Positions 33,791-44,200 of a DNA stretch of 64,000 bases are shown piece after piece. A model generated the notes under the pieces. It was not told the origin of the DNA. It was given only the letters and a program-made list of their open reading frames with translations, and made no database searches. The stretch comes from Prochilodus magdalenae. Its lineage: Eukaryota; Chordata; Actinopteri; Characiformes; Prochilodontidae. The stretch covers positions 81,001 through 145,000 of the forward strand of contig JAMWET010001371.1 of the NCBI GenBank assembly GCA_024036415.1. The letters are read 5' to 3'. The first letter of the stretch is position 1. Every line of letters begins with the position of its first letter. The position numbers and the translations under genes were made by a program.

Positions 33791-34316
33791 AACCAAGAAG
33801 CCATAAAGCGTTCAGTTGGTCTTTATGCCCCTGAAATTTCTTTTGTCTGCCGCTCACTTCCATTAGCGAGCCCGAACAGGACGGCTTCTCTGAATAATCC
33901 TGTGTATAATGCTCTGATTGTTGTGGTTTTCATTAGACGGCCTGTGGGCTGCCTGATATTGCTGCGGCTAATTAACTTGCTAAATGAGCTCTATTTGTTT
34001 CATAGGTTTTTTAATCGGCGCAGGAGCATAACTTCACGCTAGTTATTCACAACTGCATGCCGTACTGGCTTTTCTGACGGCACAAACGTCTCAAGCTCTG
34101 GGTTTGGGACTGGAATTCCTGTCACCCGTGATGCCTTTTCACACATATTTCAGGTGTGTAGTCACATGTGTGCGGAACTCCGGTGAACCTGACAGAGATG
34201 TGGTCATTGGGGTCAGAGGAAAAGGTAATGTCACTGCAGGCCTGAGGCCAGGAAGGGCCGCACGTGCTACAAAGTGTGCCTTGACGTCTTGTCAGAATTA
34301 TTTCTCCTTGGATTTG
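33791..34316. other. unrepeated stretch; candidate conserved non-coding element
   Basis: 33.88-34.08 kb is unrepeated with GGCTAATTAACTTGCTAAAT and GGTTTTTTAATCGGCGC, homeodomain-like cores typical of developmental enhancers. A 76-codon frame at 34104-34334 shows no domain. Confidence 0.35.
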
Positions 34317-34738
34317 AAATATGAACTTCAGTGACATCCCGTTCTTAATCTATAGGGTTCCACAGCTAGAACAGCTGCAACTCTTCTGGGAAGGCTATCC
34401 ACAAGGTTTAGGAATGTGTTAATGGGACTTTCTGACCATTCTTCCAGAAGCGCATTTGTGAGGTCAGACCCTGATGTTGGACAAGAAGGCCTGGCTCGCA
34501 GTCTCTGCTCTAATGCATCCCAAAGGTGTTCTATCGGGTTGAGGCAGGACTCTGTGCAGGCCAGTCTAGTTCTACCATACCAAACTCCCTCATCCATGTC
34601 TTCATGGACCTTGCTTTGTGCACTGGTGCGCAGTCATGTTGGAGCAGGACGGGGCCATTCCAAAACTGTTCCTCTAAAGTTGGAATTTGTTGGAATTGAC
34701 GTTTGCCCAAGACTACCTGAATGTTCTTCAATGATTCT
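34317..34738 (-). mobile_element. Tc1-like family B transposase, C-terminal half
   Basis: The minus-strand frame 34328-34597 encodes SCLNPIEHLWDALEQRLRAR, PTSGSDLTNALLEEWSESP and INTFLNLVDSLPRRVAAVLA. NPIEHLWD carries the third catalytic residue (E) of the Tc1 triad. A second frame (34531-34731) reads HDCAPVHKARSMKTWMREFG, the block with the second aspartate. This copy holds a single, unexpanded version of the segment that forms the 42-bp array at 58.2 kb. Frameshifts separate the parts. Confidence 0.9.
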
Positions 34739-34907
34739 GGGACGATGCGTTATGGACCAATAAGACAAAAGTGGAACTTTTTAGCACAAATGAAAAAAAA
34801 AAGTCAACCCAGTTTGGAAGCATGGTGAGGGGAGGTTAAGGTATGGGGCCTGGAAGCCTTGTGATCATTGAGGAATCTATCATTTCAATGGTGAACAGTG
34901 AAACACT
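34739..34907 (+). mobile_element. Tc1-like fragment, plus strand
   Basis: GGACCAATAAGACAAAAGTGGAACTTTTT and GGAAGCATGGTGAGG look like the Tc1 stretch downstream of the first catalytic aspartate (KWNF..., then a HGGG region). It stops at the tetranucleotide array. Confidence 0.5.
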
Positions 34908-34911
34908 GATG

Positions 34912-34982
<71 letters not shown>

Positions 34983-35863
34983 GGATGGATGGATGGATGG
35001 ATGGATGGATGGATGGATGGATGGATACATAGATAGATGGATCGATGGATAAATGGATAGATGGATGGATGGATGGATACATAGATGGATGGATGGATGG
35101 ATGGATGGATGGATGGATGGATGGATACATAGATGGATGGATGGATGGATGGATGGATGGATGGATGGATGGATGGATGGATGGATGGATGGATACACAG
35201 ATAGCTAGATGAATGGATGGATGGATGGATGGATACATAGATAGATTGATGGATGGATGAATGGATGGATTAATGGATAGATGGATGGATGGATACATAG
35301 ATAGCTAGATGAATGGATGGATGGATGGATGGATGGATACATAGATAGCTAGATGAATGGATGGATGGATGGATACATAGATAGATTGATGGATGGATGA
35401 ATGGATGGATTAATGGATAGATGGATGGATTGATGGATAGATACATAGATAGCTAGATAGATAGATGGATGGATGGATGGATGGATGGATACATAGATGG
35501 ATGGATGGATGGATGGATGAATAGATGGATGGATGGATGGATGGATACATAGATGGATGGATGGATGGATGGATGGATGGATGGATGGATGGATGGATAC
35601 ATAGATAGCTAGATGGATGGATGGATGGATGGATGGATGGATGGATGGATGGATGGATGGATACATAGATAGCTAGATGGATGGATGGATGAATGGATGG
35701 ATGGATGGATGGATGGATGGATGGATGGATGGATACATAGATAGCTAGATGGATGGATTAATGGATGGATACATAGATGGATGGATGGATGGATGGATGG
35801 ATGGATGGATGGATGGATACATAGATAGCTAGATGGATGGATTAATGGATGGATGGATGGATG

Positions 35864-35931
<68 letters not shown>
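34908..35931. repeat. 1-kb GATA/GGAT tetranucleotide array with higher-order units
   Basis: Pure (GATA)n at the left (34911-34980) and right (about 35862-35931) edges flank (GGAT)n blocks. The blocks are punctuated by ACATAGATAGCTAGATGAAT and GATTGATGGATGGATGAATG, which recur in order and so form higher-order units. Minus-strand IHPS-repeat frames of up to 137 codons are by-products. Confidence 0.98.
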
Positions 35932-35932
<1 letters not shown>

Positions 35933-35962
35933 CGAATACTTATAGCAAAATAGTGTATCTTG
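35932..35962 (+). mobile_element. Tc1-like family B 3' terminus
   Basis: GCGAATACTTATAGCAAAAT then AGTGTAT matches the terminus of the family B copy at 46.75-46.78 kb (GCGAATACTTTCGGTAGTGT). It begins directly after the tetranucleotide array. Confidence 0.6.
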
Positions 35963-37085
35963 GAAACGGCTACGGCCTTATGTCCCCTCATCTCCTCTTT
36001 CTTTCTGAATGCGTCACATGTTCACACACTGCAGAAGAAAGCAGCTGACAAATAAAGCTAGAACGCAGTTAAGCCACAACCCTACCCTGCTTCTATCAGG
36101 TCCAAGGCTTTGGCCAGGGTTTTGCTGGACGGAGAGACAAGAGGGAGAAATGAAAGTGCATTAATGCTTGCAGGGAAGGAGCGCTTTCATAAATCTCACA
36201 GAGGAGGCAGATGTGTAAAATGGGTAAGGGAGAGCGGGAGACGGAGGAAGAGAGAGGCAGAGATATTCGCTCTGTCGGAAAACGAAGCAACGGGCAGATT
36301 TATCAAGAACTCGCACTGCGGCAGCCTAGAGCGACAAACATCTCGGGGAGGCCATGAAAGAGCGAGATGCAAAACTATCCAATTGTATGTGTGTCAGTCT
36401 TAAGGTTAAGCTGTGACTCTGTGGGTCCCTCGCACCCCTGTATACAGCTAATAGGATTTGCGGAGGGTATGAATTCATTCAGACAACATAATCCCTCCTC
36501 AACACGGCTAATGGAAATTTAGCCAGACTTCCTTCGTTCACCTCTCCTGTGGGCTTCGCGGTTTGGTTTTCAGCACAAAGGCTTTTCTCATTCCAACCAG
36601 CGCGCACCATTAGGCGCCACATCATGTGTGTTTATTAAGGCCCGGAGGATTTATACCGGCTCTTCAAACGTATTGTCGTCCTGCTGATAGAGCCCCGATA
36701 GTCATAAGTAAGCTGAAACGATGAATAGCTGTCTCTGTGGGGCCTCGAGAGGAGATATGAGGAACGTTAATGCCTTTCCCAGCTTTCAGGGCTATAATCA
36801 CCTAACGCGTCCGAAGTTAACATTTAGAATGAGGATGCACACAGACTCTGTAAACTGGATAGGGAAAAATGAGAGCTAATTAGCAGGAATCACTAAAAAC
36901 GCTTCAGCCCATTTGCAACTAGGCCACAGTTATATTATTTAAGACTGTTCCATGACACTTCCCACTGTTAATTAGCGCTTAAGTATTGTTCAGGCAAGGC
37001 GCTGAGGTTCTGTGAAGTTAAAGATCATATAAAACTAGAAAAGTGCATTTCCTGAAGGAAACACGGATGATTGCACAGCTTGCTC
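35963..37085. other. unrepeated stretch; candidate conserved non-coding sequence
   Basis: No repeat family was recognised. 36.45-36.98 kb is unrepeated with GAGAGCTAATTAGCAGG, CACTGTTAATTAGCGC and TGTGTTTATTAAGGC, homeodomain-like motifs at a density unlike the repeat-rich neighbourhood. Overlapping opposed frames at 36.10-36.40 kb have no domain. This is the best enhancer-cluster candidate by eye. Confidence 0.35.
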
Positions 37086-38230
37086 AGTGAGGAACGAGGG
37101 ATGAGTAAACGAGTGCGGGTTGGTATGACTGTGGATTAGCGTCTGGGGACATGCCCTTAGTGAGTACATGAAGTTTGGTGGCTCTCGGGCGAACGAAAGC
37201 ATGACTGCTTGGTTTGGGTCGAAAATGACTGGGACTCAATGGGAGGAACGAGGGATGAAGAAACGACAGATAGAGCAGTGCAGGTCAGTATGGCTGTGGG
37301 TTAGGGCTTGGGGACCTGCCCTGAGTGAGCATGTGAAGTCTGGTGGCTCTCGGGTGAACGAAAGCATGACTGCTTGGTTTGGGTCAAAAATGACTGGGAC
37401 TCAATGGGAGGAACGAGGGATGAAGAAACGACAGATAGAGGAGTGCGGGTCAGTATGGCTGTGGGTTAGGGCTTGGGGACCTGCCCTGAGTGAGCATGTG
37501 AAGTTTGGTGGCTCTCGGGCGAACGAAAGCATGACTGCTTGGTTTGGGTCAAAAATGACTGGGACTCAATGGGAGGAACGAGGGATGAAGAAACGACAGA
37601 TAGAGCAGTGCGGGTCAGTATGGCTGTGGGTTAGTGCTTGGGGACCTGCCCTGAGTGAGCATGTGAAATCTGGTGGCACTTTATGTGGGTCCAAAAATGA
37701 CTGAGACTCTATGGGAGGAACGAGGGATGCGAAAAAAAGGAGAAGCCAACAAGTGCGGGTCGGCTGTTGGTAGGCTGTGGTTGCTATAGGAGGAACGAGG
37801 GATGAATAAATGACACATAGAGGAGTGAGGGTCAGTATGGCTGAGCATTAGAGTTTGGGATCTGGCCTAGGGGAGTATATGCAGGTTGGTGGCTGTTGGT
37901 TAATAGAAACAAAGGACTTAAGAAGAAATGAATGGAAGTCTATGGGAGAAATGAAGGATGGAAAAAAAACAAATAGATGAGTAGGCGTGTATGAGAAACG
38001 GTGTCTCATGGTCAAGCAGAAGTACAGTGGATGGATGTGCCCTTATTTCATCCCATTCATTCTTAAGGGGGGAAAAAAAATTCAGAAAATAATGGTTGCT
38101 ATGCAGAAACCATGCATCTGATCAAAAGCCATATAGTAGCACACCATTCCTCATCAGACTGAACATTCTGGAGCTGGAATGGTGTCGATATCTCAAAAAC
38201 TGGGAGGCTAGTTAGCAGGGAAAAAAGAGG
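37086..38230 (+). repeat. dispersed repeat family K, internally amplified copy
   Basis: The outer parts match the single copy at 26.87-27.20 kb: GGTCAAGCAGAAGTACAGTG and CTGAACATTCTGGAGCTGG on the right. Inside lie three near-identical 165-bp tandem units (offsets 37171, 37336, 37501, with a fourth start at 37666) and more diverged partial units on both sides containing GGGAGGAACGAGGGATG. Confidence 0.85.
37171..37700 (+). repeat. 165-bp tandem repeat, 3+ near-identical units
   Basis: The unit starts AAGTTTGGTGGCTCTCGGG and contains GAACGAAAGCATGACTGCTT, GGAACGAGGGATGAAGAAAC and CAGTATGGCTGTGGGTTAGG. 165 is divisible by three, so a 178-codon frame (37168-37704) of 55-residue repeats stays open. 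Nothing suggests it is expressed: no splice or promoter context, and the single-copy relative has no matching open frame. Confidence 0.95.
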
Positions 38231-38274
38231 AACCAAGAAGAACCACCTCCTGGATTAATCAGACTGGATCTAAC

Positions 38275-38570
38275 AGATGTTCTACGATCCTTCTCCTGTT
38301 AGCTCTGTCTTCCTCTCTTCAACCAGGATCGTCCTGAGGAGGATGGGTTCCCCCCTCCAGCCTGGTTCCTCTCGAGGGAGCTTTTCCTCGCCACTGTTGC
38401 CTCTGGCTTGCTCACGGGGGATTTGGACCTGGACGTCCTTTCCTATTTCTGTACATGGTCCCCGTGTTTTTCCATTTCCTTTATATAAACTGCTTTTCTG
38501 TGAAGCTATTTGAGACATCAGTTATAAAAAGCGCCTTACAAATAAATATTGATTGGTTGATTAACTGAAG
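38275..38570 (+). mobile_element. LINE (L2-type) 3' untranslated end
   Basis: GATGGGTTCCCCCCTCCAGCCTGGTTCCTCTCGAGGGAGC..CTTTTCCTCGCCAC-type wording, then GCTATTTGAGACATCAGTTA and AAAAGCGCCTTACAAATAAA with a TATTGATTGGTTGATT tail. This is the characteristic 3' end of fish L2-like elements. No coding remains. Confidence 0.65.
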
Positions 38571-39134
38571 AAGAAGAAGTAGAATAAAGGGAATTAAGGC
38601 CACACTGTTGGATAACTATATACTGCATATTGCAAAGCAATGCACAACCATAACGATGTCATGTGTGCAGCACCACTCCCGTCCTGTGCCTGAACCATGT
38701 TCCTATATGGGGAAAGCAAGTGGCTTAACCATCCAGCTTAACAGCCAATAACAAAAGACAGACGTACACAGCTCAGAAAGTGCAGTGTCCTGATCTAATT
38801 GCCTGTAAAGGAATATTAGCTACTGTTACAACAAACGTGCATCACCATCAGGAGCTTTAGAAGGAATTACAGTGCATTGTTGTTAACACATCTGGAAGGA
38901 ACTAGCCACAGTCTAGAAGTAAGAAATCTTGTTCTTGAAAATCTATGTTTTCGACTTTGTTTTAAATATGCTGTGCAGTAATTCCAATAATAACCTTTTC
39001 CACTTTACTCTGGTCATGGCACCATATGCACTTTCATTTATTGCAGCATACGTACTTTATACATTAACTTACATTCACATTAGCTGCCCAGTGTACATAT
39101 ACATAACCCGTCTTCAGATTCGGATACTATGTTA
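38571..39134. other. unclassified stretch
   Basis: No repeat or exon was recognised. The plus-strand frame at 38929-39546 runs into transposon sequence and is not a gene. Confidence 0.35.
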
Positions 39135-39760
39135 TATTGTTGGTCATCCGATTCCAAACCTGTGGCCAATAGGACTTGGCATTTGCAGCTCTGACAGCCT
39201 TCACTCCACTGGGAAGATTTTGGAGTTTACGGGAATTCCAGCTCGTTCCTTCGAAACAGCATTTGAGAGGTCAAGACAGTTGGGGGAGAAGGCCTGGCTC
39301 ACAATCCCTGATCCAATTCATCCCATTAGGTGTTCAGTGGGTTTGAGGTCAGGCTTTGAACCCAACTCGTCAAGGATCTCGCTTTGTGCACAGGGGTACA
39401 CAGTCATGCTGCAACAGGAACAGGCCTTCGCCCAACCGCTGGCATCCAGATCAGCCTTTACCGGAACTAAGAGGCTTGAAAAGCAACCCCACACCCCCCC
39501 ATTATCTCCCTCCACCAAACTTTACTGCCTACGTTCCGGTAGGTAGCGTTTCCTGGCATCCGCTAAACCCAGATTCACCCATAAGACTGCCAGATGACAT
39601 GTTTCCACTGCTCTAGAGTCCAGTGCTGGCATGCTTTACGCCACTCCAGCCACACTTGGCATTGTGCACTGTGGTCTTAGGCTTGGGTGAAGCTGCTCAG
39701 CCATGGAAATCTGTTTCACAAAGGTCCCGGCACAGTGTCTGACCACTGGATATGGCTGGA
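39135..39760 (-). mobile_element. Tc1-like family B/D transposase remnant
   Basis: The minus-strand frame 39318-39518 encodes VWGCFSSLLVPVKADLDASG, the loop between the first and second catalytic aspartates, and further C-terminal pieces. The other side (39520-39760) carries the region upstream of the catalytic domain (TTCCACTGCTCTAGAGTCCA, CAGCTGCTC-like words). The triad is incomplete and frames are broken. Confidence 0.8.
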
Positions 39761-40959
39761 TGTTTTTGGGTGGCCAATGTTCTACAAACTTTCACATGGA
39801 AATGATTTAGTGTTTAACCGCTTTGCCCACACATTTCGTCTGTCTGTGTATGTAACTTGCTGTTTGCTAAACCATGGGCACATTCATGGGCCTTCAAATT
39901 TCAGGGTCGTCTCACAGCCTAGCACGGTCACAAACCCAGCACCGGGTAGAAATCTAAAGTGCATCAGTGGGAAAAAAAAAGCTAAGTCTTTGTGCATGTC
40001 TGGTCTCGAGAGTGAACTGCTGCAGAGCAAGAGCGAACGATTCTTAAGATGTGTGCAATGGAGCAGTCCTTTGTGAATTTAGCCGCTGGATACATGCCGG
40101 CGAAGAAAAACCTCAGCATTACAGGTTCGCAGGAGCGAGGCAGATAATTCATGATGATGAATGTTTTCATATTAAGCTACGACATAAAGGTACATAAAGG
40201 TACGCCCTTAAAAAGGCTCAGCACTAGTCCTACAGTCGTATACAGTAGGATCTGTGTTTAACTACAAGCACTCAGAACTACCTGATTGCTTGAAAGGTTA
40301 AATGGTCTGTGCAGCCAAGGTTACCGAGTGTAAACACACATACCGTGGCTCTCACTGGCACACGGCACCAGGCCTCCATCAGGGTCGTGTCCTCTTCCCT
40401 TAGAAGTGCTAGAGCAGAGAGACTAAGTGCTGCGACCTCCTTATCAGCGTTGCATCCTCAAAGTCTGCCTAGACTGCCGTCTCAGCCAGGATCAGTCCTC
40501 TCTGCTGGTTCGCCACTGTGTTTGCCATTTCCCTTCAGCCCATAGGGGCAGTTCCACTTCTGACACCAATGTAGTGTCAGCATGAGTTACGAGGAGCTCT
40601 TTCAGCATGAGTAAGGAATATGAAAATGAACTCTTGCGACATTTTAAACTATTCTGATGTTTATTTTAATTGATTATATATACTAATAAGTAATTATTTT
40701 CACAAACACAAATGACAACCAAGCTCACTCTTGGGACAAATGGATTTAAATCATTAAACCATGTGATGTGCTTTTGTACACTACTGTATACTAATAAACT
40801 CTATTCCATACTACAAATAGTGTAGTACTAATAATACTACAAAATGTGCTCCAAGCTAAATTCATTTTTTATGGTTTATGAATTCTTTGCATTTAAACCC
40901 CAATTTAACTTTCCTTAAGCCGGTTTATTTCATACCTTCTGCCTAAGTGCTTGGAAAGA
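39761..40959. other. mostly unrepeated stretch
   Basis: Apart from the short repeat at 40.05-40.15 kb, no repeat family was recognised. TAGTACTA/ACTAATA-rich DNA lies at 40.78-40.85 kb. A 78-codon frame at 40309-40545 lacks a domain. Confidence 0.3.
40053..40153 (+). repeat. ancient dispersed sequence E, copy 1
   Basis: CCTTTGTGAATTTAGCCGCT, GGATACATGCCGGCGAAGAA and AGGCAGATAATTCAT match about 90 bp at 48.70-48.80 kb in the same orientation, with moderate divergence. Confidence 0.65.
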
Positions 40960-41063
40960 CATCTGGTTCCACTGACTTACATTAAAATTGAATGAGGTTT
41001 TTTGCCTCTCCTGTAAAATTAGTCATTTTGGGGATACTTGTTTTTCTTTGCACAGCGATGATA
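40960..41063 (-). mobile_element. MITE family F end fragment
   Basis: TGGTTCCACTGACTTACATT, TTTTTTGCCTCTCCTGTAAA and TTTTTCTTTGCACAGCGATG are the reverse complement of the left end of the copy at 56.67 kb. Confidence 0.7.
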
Positions 41064-41325
41064 TGTGGGGCAACAGTAGGTTTGTAAAAGCAATGGAAAT
41101 GATGGTTTGTAACATCAAATATATATAGACTTTAAATAGCCCACAACCAGTGTATATGCGATATGACATGCGTTTAGCTGAATTAGCGCTAATCATAGAG
41201 ATATTCAAGATTTCTTACACGTATGACAGATGATATAAACAAATTCTGAAACAGGACATATGACAGGTAGAGCTATAGGCCATGTTTACCTAATAAACCT
41301 ACAGCCCAAGCACAAACACATACCC

Positions 41326-41960
41326 TGCTCCTCAATGGGCAGGACCCCACAGGACCGCCACAGAGCAGGTATTATGTGGGTGGTGGATCATTCTCAGCAC
41401 TGCAGTGACACCGACATGGCGGTGGTGTGTTGTGCTGGTGTGAGTGGATCAAACCCGGCAGTGCTGTGTCCACTCACTGTCCACTCTATTAGACACTCCT
41501 ACCTTACGACCTTGTAGATGTACAGTCAGAGATGATAGCTGATCTATTGTGATCTACTGATCTATCTGATCTATAGTGTTGGTCATCCTCTAGTCCATCA
41601 GTTCATCAGTGCCCACAGGACCCCGCCCACAGGACGATGCTCACAGGACGCTGCTGGCTAGGATAGTTTTGGCTGGTGGACGGCTCTTGGTCCAGCACTG
41701 ACACTGTTGTGTCTGATCCACTTACACTAGCAACACAACACACACTGACACACCACCACCACCACATCAGTTTCACTGCAGTGCTGAGAATGATCCACAT
41801 AATACCTGCTCTGTGGTGGTCCTGTGGGGGTCCTGACCATTGAAGAACAAACAGAACTGCGTGAACTGCCGTCTGTAATTGTGGACCTGCATAGTGTTTC
41901 TACATGGTAAGTGGAGATGATAACTCGGACAATGACTATGATAATTAGGAGCTGGACCTA
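41326..41960 (+). mobile_element. MITE family G with long terminal inverted repeats
   Basis: The left arm (CTCAATGGGCAGGACCCCAC, AGAGCAGGTATTATGTGG, CATTCTCAGCACTGCAGTGA) is the imperfect reverse complement of the right arm ending GGTCCTGACCATTGAAGAAC near 41849. Arms reach roughly 150-200 bp. The segment beyond (ACTGCCGTCTGTAATTGTGG, TTCTACATGGTAAGTGGAG) is shared in part with the fragment at 23.96 kb, so the element probably extends to about 41960. No coding. Confidence 0.85.
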
Positions 41961-41984
41961 ATGAAGTGGCAGGTGCCTACAGGA

Positions 41985-42200
41985 GCTGGAATAGATGGTT
42001 CTTTAAGAGTTCTTCAGTAATGGGAATGATTCTGGTATAGGACCATGAGGCCCATATGGAACCATTTCAAGCTTAAATGGTTCTTTGCAGGGTGACGTTG
42101 TTCTTCATACTGATGGAGTATGTGCTGTATATGGTTGGGCTGTAGAACACTTTTGAAAATGGTTCCATATAGAACTTAAAATTCAGTAGCAGAATGCTCT
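41985..42200. repeat. GGTTCTTT/GGAACCAT-type short dispersed repeat
   Basis: ATGGTTCTTTAAGAG, TATGGAACCATTTCAAGC, AATGGTTCTTTGCAGGGTG and ATGGTTCCATATAGAAC recur in both orientations, as in common fish MITEs. Boundaries are unclear. Confidence 0.45.
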
Positions 42201-42897
42201 TTGACGCTATAGAACCAATTTCCTGCTTGCTGCTCGTTATACTTTGCATTGTGTTAAGATTGCATGATGGGTGATCACATGGGAGTTGCTAGAGTCACCA
42301 GAGAATTGTCTCCAATGTGGCTCTCCTGTCCTGTTTTCTCTGCACCGGTCCTGTTTCTGTAAATCTGCTTTGAGACTTTAACTTCCATTACTAGTTAGGA
42401 ATGATTTGCCTTCGTAGAGACACATGGATTTGCTCTGACAGCAACAATGTCCAACCATAAACCAACCTATACTGGCCCTATTATAAAGTGCATCTTAAGT
42501 TATATCGCTGTCAAACGTCGTTATCAAAAACGCTCGACAGCCCTGACGTCTTCAGACTGTATTCAAGCTGTTTATGTGGGTGTTTTTCCGAGCTTGTGTG
42601 GAAACGCAAGAGAAAGGAGCGCCTGTTAAGCAAGCCAGACTTGAGCTTTGTCCTTCTTCCTTTCAAAGAACGGGGAAAACTGAACACTGGATTCGTCAAA
42701 AGACAAACCTATTCACACATAAACAGAAAGCCTCACATGCACCTACACACACACCTACCCACATGCATCATCCGTCAGACGGAGAGACGGCGTCAGGGTG
42801 AATGAAAAGGCGTATTTATGTCAGAGGAAGCGAGTGAAACTGGTGTTTTCAGGGAAATGTATATTGCATTTAGCGAACGGATGTTTCAACAAACAGC
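42201..42897. other. unrepeated stretch; candidate conserved non-coding sequence at 42.47-42.89 kb
   Basis: No repeat family was recognised with confidence, though TGTCCTGTTTTCTCTGC and AAATCTGCTTTGAGAC near 42.33-42.38 kb may be a decayed LINE tail. Overlapping frames at 42.45-42.80 kb on both strands have no domain. Confidence 0.3.
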
Positions 42898-43152
42898 ATG
42901 TCGTCGCTGTCCAAGGAAAGACAAGGATCTCCAAAATGGCAACTTTACAGGAGAGGCCAAAAACCGGGTTTAATTCTAATGCAAGTCTATGGAACCGGAC
43001 TTTTATTCAGGCTAATTTGGGTCCTTTCTGTTGGTCCATGCATCATGAAATTTCCACACCGTGTAAACAGCAGCTGCTGTGTTCAAAGGATGCATAAAAG
43101 TAAAAATCAACAAAACATACATGATACATGTTTTTCTATGGGCAGAGAGAGT
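42898..43152 (+). mobile_element. MITE family F, near full length
   Basis: The left end GTCGTCGCTGTCCAAGG...CTCCAAAATGG and the right end ATACATGTTTTTCTATGGGC are roughly inverted. The interior (GGCCAAAAACCGGGTTTAAT, GAAATTTCCACACCGTGTAA) matches 56.67-56.93 kb. The right terminus is more decayed than in the other copy. Confidence 0.8.
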
Positions 43153-43157
43153 GAAGC

Positions 43158-43533
43158 TACAGGGGTTGGACAATGAAACTGAAACACCTGTCATTTTAGT
43201 GTGGGAGGTCTCATGGCTAAATTGGACCAGCCTGGTGGCCAATCTTCATTAATTGCACATTGCACCAGTAAGAGCAGAGTGTGAAGGTTCAGTTAGCAGG
43301 TAAGAGCACAGTTCTGCTCAAAATACTGCAATGCACACAACATTATGGGTGACATACCAGAGTTCAAAAGAGGACAAACTGTTGGTGCAGTGTTGGTGCA
43401 TTGTATCCAAAAAACATAAAACCACGGCTGCCCAAATGACGCTGTACTGGCCGCAAAAGGAGGCCCTACACCATACTAATAAATGACTGTGGTCTAAAAC
43501 CAGGTGTTTCAGTTTCATTGTCCAACCCCTGTA
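43158..43533 (+). mobile_element. non-autonomous Tc1-like element with perfect 31-bp TIRs and TA target site
   Basis: The element runs 43160-43531 between TA dinucleotides. CAGGGGTTGGACAATGAAAC begins the left repeat, and the right repeat is its exact 31-bp reverse complement. An inner stretch reads as a transposase start (near 43347: GACATACCAGAGTTCAAAAG, 'DIPEFKRGQTVGA'). Most of the coding is deleted. Perfect termini suggest a comparatively young copy. Confidence 0.92.
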
Positions 43534-44006
43534 TATTGTAGATGAAAACAGGGGTTTCATGTAGTAGTGGTTCCAAAATGAAAGATGATACTGGTGATCA
43601 AGACTGGGCTTTAATGCTTTAATGCTGTGTTAATACCAGCGAAATTATAGGTTCCATAGAAACCAATAGAAATTCTATATCATATACCAGATTGGAATAC
43701 CTAATTGGTCTTATTAGCATTCAGTCAAGGTCAGTCAGCATGCTTTGACAACTAGACTTCTGATGTCATTAACATTCAGTGCTTCCTGATTAGTCTATAG
43801 TCTGTTGCAGACAATGAATATACCCAATCACATCGCACAAGTTAGGCCACACCCACTTTTGGCTTTGGCTATTTAATACGCGAGAAAAAGAGAAAAATAT
43901 CTGTACAGAAACAAATGGGAACCAGGGGTCACCATGTCTACAACATACAGTCATTTCACATGCTATCCCAAACTACCAGACAACCCATATGTGCTTATGA
44001 GTGTTT
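43534..44006. other. unclassified stretch
   Basis: No repeat or exon was recognised. CCCAATCAC followed by GGCTATTTAATACGCG near 43.83-43.88 kb looks promoter-like but has no coding sequence behind it. Confidence 0.35.
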
Positions 44007-44200
44007 ATATTTACATCTATGGCATTCAGCTGACGCTCTTATTACAGGTAGGCCAGTGTAGTGTTAGGAGTCTTGCCCAAGGACTCTTATTGGTGTAGCA
44101 CAGCATAGTCACCCAGACCGGGAATAGAACCCCCATCTCCCAGATAGTGTGGTAGCCTCCTGGTGGGAAGTGGTCTTATCTGCTGAGCCACACCAACCAT
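44007..44200 (-). mobile_element. tRNA-headed SINE
   Basis: Minus strand: GGTTGGTGTGGCTCAGCAGA (A box), GGGTTCTATTCCCGG (mutated B box), AATAAGAGTCCTTGGGCAAG, then a deletion to AAGAGCGTCAGCTGAATGCC. The changes in the B box make it unlikely to be transcribed. Confidence 0.88.

Noticed and set aside
34836..35666. Ile-His-Pro-Ser repeat proteins on the minus strand
   Set aside because: Translation of a GGAT/GATA microsatellite.
37168..37704. 178-codon frame with 55-residue repeats as a gene
   Set aside because: 165-bp non-coding repeat with length divisible by three; the unexpanded relative at 26.9 kb lacks an open frame.
42447..43176. Cluster of overlapping frames as a spliced gene
   Set aside because: Frames lie on both strands and run into MITE family F; no shared domain.
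43830..43885. CCAAT plus TATTTAA as a promoter
   Set aside because: No CpG enrichment and no coding frame downstream; probably chance.
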